NCBI GenBank assembly: GCA_033675265.1
Contig: JAUJYZ010000376.1
Location: 65,001 to 129,000, forward strand
DNA: 64,000 nt
DNA from: Actinostola sp. cb2023
Lineage: Eukaryota > Cnidaria > Anthozoa > Actiniaria > Actinostolidae
Reading direction: 5' to 3'
Part shown: positions 60,300 to 64,000 of the stretch, in pieces
Layout of the letters: every line of letters begins with the position of its first letter
How positions within the stretch are numbered: position 1 is the first letter of the stretch
Notes under the pieces: generated by a model
What the model saw: the letters and a program-made list of their open reading frames with translations, nothing else
What the model was told of the DNA's origin: nothing
Databases searched by the model: none
Position numbers and translations under genes: made by a program

Positions 60300-61292
60300 T
60301 GTATATAGTACTAATCCTAATCTAAACCTAATAGTAATACTAATATATATATATATAATCTTAAAAATATAAATATACATCCTAATCTATATCCTAATCT
60401 AAACCTAATAGTAATACTAATATATATATATATATACAGCCTTTTGCAAAAATTCTGTCGCGACCAAGTATAAAGTATATAAGTATATCAGTATATCACT
60501 ATATACCCGTGTGAGTTCCGCATGCCCGAACGCTACCCGTACACGCATTTCAAGATGGTTGACTGTACAAGCGTGGATTGGAGAGTCATGAATACGATAC
60601 AATCTACACACAAACGTTATTTTCACATTCATTTGATAGTATAAATCTTCGGGTATATAGTGATATAGTGATATACTGATATACTTGGTCGCGACATAAT
60701 TTTTGCAAAAGGCTGTAATCTTAAAAAATATAAATATATATCCTAATCTATATCCTAATCTAAACCTAATAGTAATACTAATATATATATATATATAATC
60801 TTAAAAATATAAATCTATATCCTAATCTATATCCTAATCTAAACCTAATAGTAATACTAATATATATATATATAATCTTAAAAATATAAATATACATCCT
60901 AATATATATCCTAATCTAAACCTAATAGTAATACTAATATATATATATATAATCTTAAAAATATAAATATATATCCTAATATATATCCTAATCTAAACCT
61001 AATAGTAATACTAATATATATATATATAATCTTAAAAATATAAATATACATCCTAATCCTAATCTAAACCTAATAGTAATACTAATATATATATATATAA
61101 TCTTAAAAATATAAATATATATCCTAATCCTAATCTAAACCTAATAGTAATACTAATATATATATATATAATCTTAAAAATATAAATATACATCCTAATC
61201 CTAATCTAAACCTAATAGTAATACTAATATATATATATATAATCTTAAAAATATAAATATATATCCTAATCTATATCCTAATCTACACCTAA
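60300..61292. repeat. AT-rich tandem array
   Basis: Unit of roughly 75-95 bp: ATATATATATAATCTTAAAA, ATATAAATATACATCCTAAT, CTAAACCTAATAGTAATACT. About nine copies, interrupted by one MITE and terminated by another. Confidence 0.92.
60437..60715. mobile_element. TA-flanked palindromic element in the array
   Basis: CAGCCTTTTGCAAAAATTCT, GTCGCGACCAAGTATA and near-complement at the right; TA at 60435-36 and 60716-17. The neighbouring array copies show the empty site. Confidence 0.85.
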
Positions 61293-61294
61293 TA

Positions 61295-61509
61295 CAGCAA
61301 TATGCAGAAATTCTGATCCTTTTGACTAAAATACACATATATCAAAAACCTACTTAAAACCATGGCATAGCTTCCATGAAATTTTTTTCATAAAGCCTCG
61401 CTGGCAGACGACTAGAAAAAAATTTCAGCGTAGACATCCCATAATTTTAAGTAGGTTTTTGATATATATGTATTTTAGTCAAAAGGATCAGAATTTCTGC
61501 ATATTGCTG
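61295..61509. mobile_element. TA-flanked palindromic element in the array
   Basis: CAGCAATATGCAGAAATTCT, GATCCTTTTGACTAAAATAC and complement; TA at 61293-94 and 61510-11, interrupting ACCTAATAGTAATAC of the array unit. Confidence 0.85.
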
Positions 61510-61920
61510 TAGTAATACTAATATACATGTATATACATATTATTGAGATATTTCTAAATATATAAAATAAATCAACTATGAATTGATCAATGCCTTCATA
61601 CTGGTTAATTAAAAAATTACGAAAATAATTCTTAAACTGAAACGAATACTAGAATATTGTTTTATAGAAGCTGGTAATGAGTTCCATAGTTTTGTAGATT
61701 TTACTATGAAGAAACTCAGCGCAACCCAGGAGATTTTTATTGACTGTCATCGATGCGCATGCTCATACGATGCGCAGTAAGAAATAACGGCTCTGGGGAC
61801 GAGATTAGTATTCCTAAGAACCAATCACAAAGCATGGATTGAAGTTTTCCAGAGCCAAGTTCTTTCGTCAAGCATGCGCAGTAAGAAATAACGGCTCTGG
61901 GGACGAGATTGGGATTCATT

Positions 61921-62241
61921 CAATCTCGTCCCCAGAGCCTGCGTTACTTTCGGCCAGCCGCGAACTACGTTCTTGGTCAATCCTTCATATATGGTACATT
62001 TTTATTATGCATGCCTCGTTCTATCATATGGTACATTTTTATTGTGTATATGCCTCGTTCTATCATATTTATATCGTATTTTAGCATCTCATAATAAGCA
62101 AAACATTAAGAATGTACCTAAAAATACGGATTATTGTATACAGACAATGTACTGTGGACCACCATAATGTACCATATATGAAGTCCTTACCGTGTTCTTC
62201 GCCGCTGGCCGAGAGTAACGCAGGCTCTGGGGACGAGATTG
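61921..62241. mobile_element. 321-bp TIR element, 9-bp TSD
   Basis: CAATCTCGTCCCCAGAGCCT with complement GGCTCTGGGGACGAGATTG; TSD GGATTCATT (61912-61920, 62242-62250). TIR resembles CATTCTCGTACCCAGAGCC of the 38-kb elements. Two partial related ends lie just upstream (61790-61911). Confidence 0.83.
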
Positions 62242-62494
62242 GGATTCATTTCGCAGTAGTCCATAACTTCAAATAAAAACAATCAAATTACTATAATGCC
62301 TTTCGAGCTTTGAAGAAGCTGGCGTTTGGTGCACGTCAGGTGTTTTCAAACATTATTTGTTCATTCGCAAAATGGTTGTCGGTGAGCCATGGTTTGTACG
62401 GTTGAGTACTGAATCGAAAGAAATAAAGTGACTCTTCAAAGAAGCCGATTGTTAGAAATAGTTTGTACAGATTTATTATTGATATGGGTTTATT

Positions 62495-62620
62495 TGAACA
62501 GGGTGTTTATCGTTATTTATTGATGTAGGTTTATTTGAGCAGTGTACGTGTTTATCGTTATTTATTGATGTAGGTTTATTTGAGCAGTGTACGTGTTTAT
62601 CGTTATTTATTGATATTCCA
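62495..62620. repeat. 46-bp tandem repeat, about 2.7 copies
   Basis: Unit TTATTGATGTAGGTTTATTT, GAGCAGTGTACGTGTTTATCG. Confidence 0.85.
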
Positions 62621-62629
62621 TGATACCGA

Positions 62630-63085
62630 GTCTGACAATATTTTAGAAGATAACGAAGCCGCTAATTGCATGCTTAGTCTACCCCTCCGTTCCGGGAAAA
62701 ATGTGTCTATTAAAACAAAGAGAACTTTTAAAACTGGTTTATTATAAGATTACCTTTGATAGTGGAATCGATAAGGAAAACATTATGCTTGGATCGATCG
62801 GAAACAGAGAAAATATCCAAGACGGGGAAAATAAGTTTTTTGCCCACGCAGCCGGGTAGCGATAAAAATCGACGTCATCGTTACTAAGTAAAGTTAAATG
62901 AGTAAATGTGCAAAAGTCTTATTATTAATAATAATAATAAATAAATTCATAATAATAATAACAATACAAACTAACCTTAAAATAAGGTAATGTTTAAAAA
63001 TGAGAGCAATAAATCATGATGATTTGACAGGATTAGTTCATGGCCACAATCTTTTTTCGAGTCTCAATTAATGTTTACATTTCAG
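62630..63085. other. Intergenic or intronic
   Basis: An ATA-rich stretch at 62920-62965; no gene seen before the candidate exon at 63086. Confidence 0.45.
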
Positions 63086-63293
63086 GCCATATGACCGGCA
63101 TTCCCTTGAGTATGACGTCTTTATGATGAACGTACGAACGAATAAAGACTGTTGTCCTGATCTCACGGGGTTTGAAATAACAAAACATCGAGACGGCAGA
63201 GAGTACTGGTTAAAGCCACTGAGCCACGTAAATGACGAGTCATGGAAACGTAGCTTTGGGAGTAGTCAGGTGTCATTTGTTATGCATACAGTA
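63086..63293 (+). CDS. Candidate terminal exon of an unrecognised gene
   Basis: After acceptor TTTACATTTCAG the sequence reads PYDRHSLEYDVFMMNVRTNK, then DCCPDLTGFEITKHRDGREY, WLKPLSHVNDESWKRSFGSS, then VSFVMHTV and TAA. A CAG/GT within (63268/63269) could instead be a donor. The composition is protein-like and unlike the surrounding AT-rich DNA. Phase fits the 50964-51071 exon across a 12-kb intron. It ends 169 bp before the GPCR start. Family not recognised. Confidence 0.4.
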
Positions 63294-63461
63294 TAAAGTG
63301 CACTGATGAATTTAGAGCTAAACGCGGAAAGCATCAGGTTATGTCGACAGGCGATGCTTGAGAACGTCAGTAAGAAGTGAGTTCTGTTAACAAAGTTGAA
63401 CCAAGTCTTAGTGTCATTTGATTCCTTTCTTTCACTATTTCGCAGGCATTTCCCCCAAGAT

Positions 63462-64000
63462 ATGAAAATGGCTTTCAATACATCAAACGGAACAACTCCT
63501 AACGTCACTGTCACCGAAGAAGAGAGCAGCGCCATCATGGAACCACCCGAGCTTAGAACATTTCGGCGAATTCTCTTTTCGTTTGTGATGCTTTTTGCTT
63601 TGTTTGGCAACGCGATAGTGATTCGAGCAATCCGTTGTGGAGGGAGGTCACGAAAGCCGTTTACACACTATCTGGTCACTAACCTAGCGGTCGCAGAGCT
63701 CTTGAATTCTTTCTTCTTCATCTTCATCTTCTGTCAAGAAGAATCATGGCGCTGGATGTTTGGTAGCTTCATGTGTCATGTTGTTATGCCTGGCGGGATT
63801 GTAACGTTCAGTGTTACTACTGCAACTTTGGCTTGCATTTCATTGTACCGATACCGCGTCTTAGTCACGCCCTACAAGAAATATCCCTCCAAGAAAGCCT
63901 GCCTGATTGTCATCGTTGTCATATGGTTGTACTCGTTTGCGTTTGCAATGCCAATAACGTTGACCACCAAGAATGACTACTACGGTAAGGATTACATTTG
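63462..64000 (+). CDS. Class A GPCR, 5' part, truncated by window end
   Basis: Open from ATG 63462 to the window end (179 codons). N-terminal sequons NTS, NGT and NVT suggest an extracellular N-terminus. TM1 FALFGNAIVIRAI, TM2 NLAVAELLN (E at 2.50), TM3 preceded by Cys (FMCHVV) and ending SLYRYRVL (YRY in place of DRY), TM4 IVVIWLYSFAFAMP. The MKM offers a second possible start at 63468. A strong acceptor (TTTCACTATTTCGCAG, ending 63445) sits 16 nt upstream, so a 5' non-coding exon probably exists. It is close in type to the minus-strand receptor at 24225-25385. Ligand unknown. Confidence 0.9.
   Translation, partial: MKMAFNTSNGTTPNVTVTEEESSAIMEPPELRTFRRILFSFVMLFALFGNAIVIRAIRCGGRSRKPFTHYLVTNLAVAELLNSFFFIFIFCQEESWRWMFGSFMCHVVMPGGIVTFSVTTATLACISLYRYRVLVTPYKKYPSKKACLIVIVVIWLYSFAFAMPITLTTKNDYYGKDYI

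Overview
This is eukaryotic, metazoan DNA with GT-AG introns, AT-rich intergenic sequence, many terminal-inverted-repeat (TIR) elements and very long minisatellites. The gene content (a CC2D1/Lgd gene plus intronless class A GPCRs with an E at position 2.50 and no DRY motif) and palindromic repeats of the kind I associate with corals and sea anemones suggest an anthozoan cnidarian. That taxonomic call is an inference.

Region 1 (1-19.3 kb): the 3' part of a CC2D1A/CC2D1B (lethal giant discs) orthologue on the plus strand. I could follow 14-15 exons with matching phases. They cover the end of the fourth DM14 domain, the whole C2 domain and the C-terminal helical region. Six introns are swollen by tandem repeats (CCAT, 67 bp, 15 bp, CTGT, 25 bp and 29 bp units). 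One C2 exon together with its 3' splice site is itself repeated eight times, in frame.

Region 2 (19.2-24.2 kb): a Helentron-like element, then about 2.4 kb of a 54-bp satellite that ends inside the last codons of a minus-strand GPCR gene (24225-25385). That gene is single-exon and complete.

Region 3 (26-45 kb): a transposon graveyard with legible history. It holds TIR elements with 9-10 bp target-site duplications (TSDs), some nested three deep, a 4.9 kb foldback element with 0.72 kb near-identical arms, a TTAA-flanked element, TA-flanked MITEs, and a 17-bp satellite between two direct repeats. No transposase or reverse transcriptase gene is visible.

Region 4 (45-63 kb): mostly non-coding. 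It contains foldback elements, CTTT/AG/CTCTTT microsatellites, a roughly 75-95-bp AT-rich tandem array that took two TA-target MITE insertions, and a second Helentron-like element. Two weak exons of an unrecognised gene (50964-51071 and 63086-63293) have compatible phases.

Region 5 (63.46-64.0 kb): the 5' part of a second class A GPCR on the plus strand, running off the window.

Most long open frames in the window are products of satellites whose unit length keeps frames open and are not genes.
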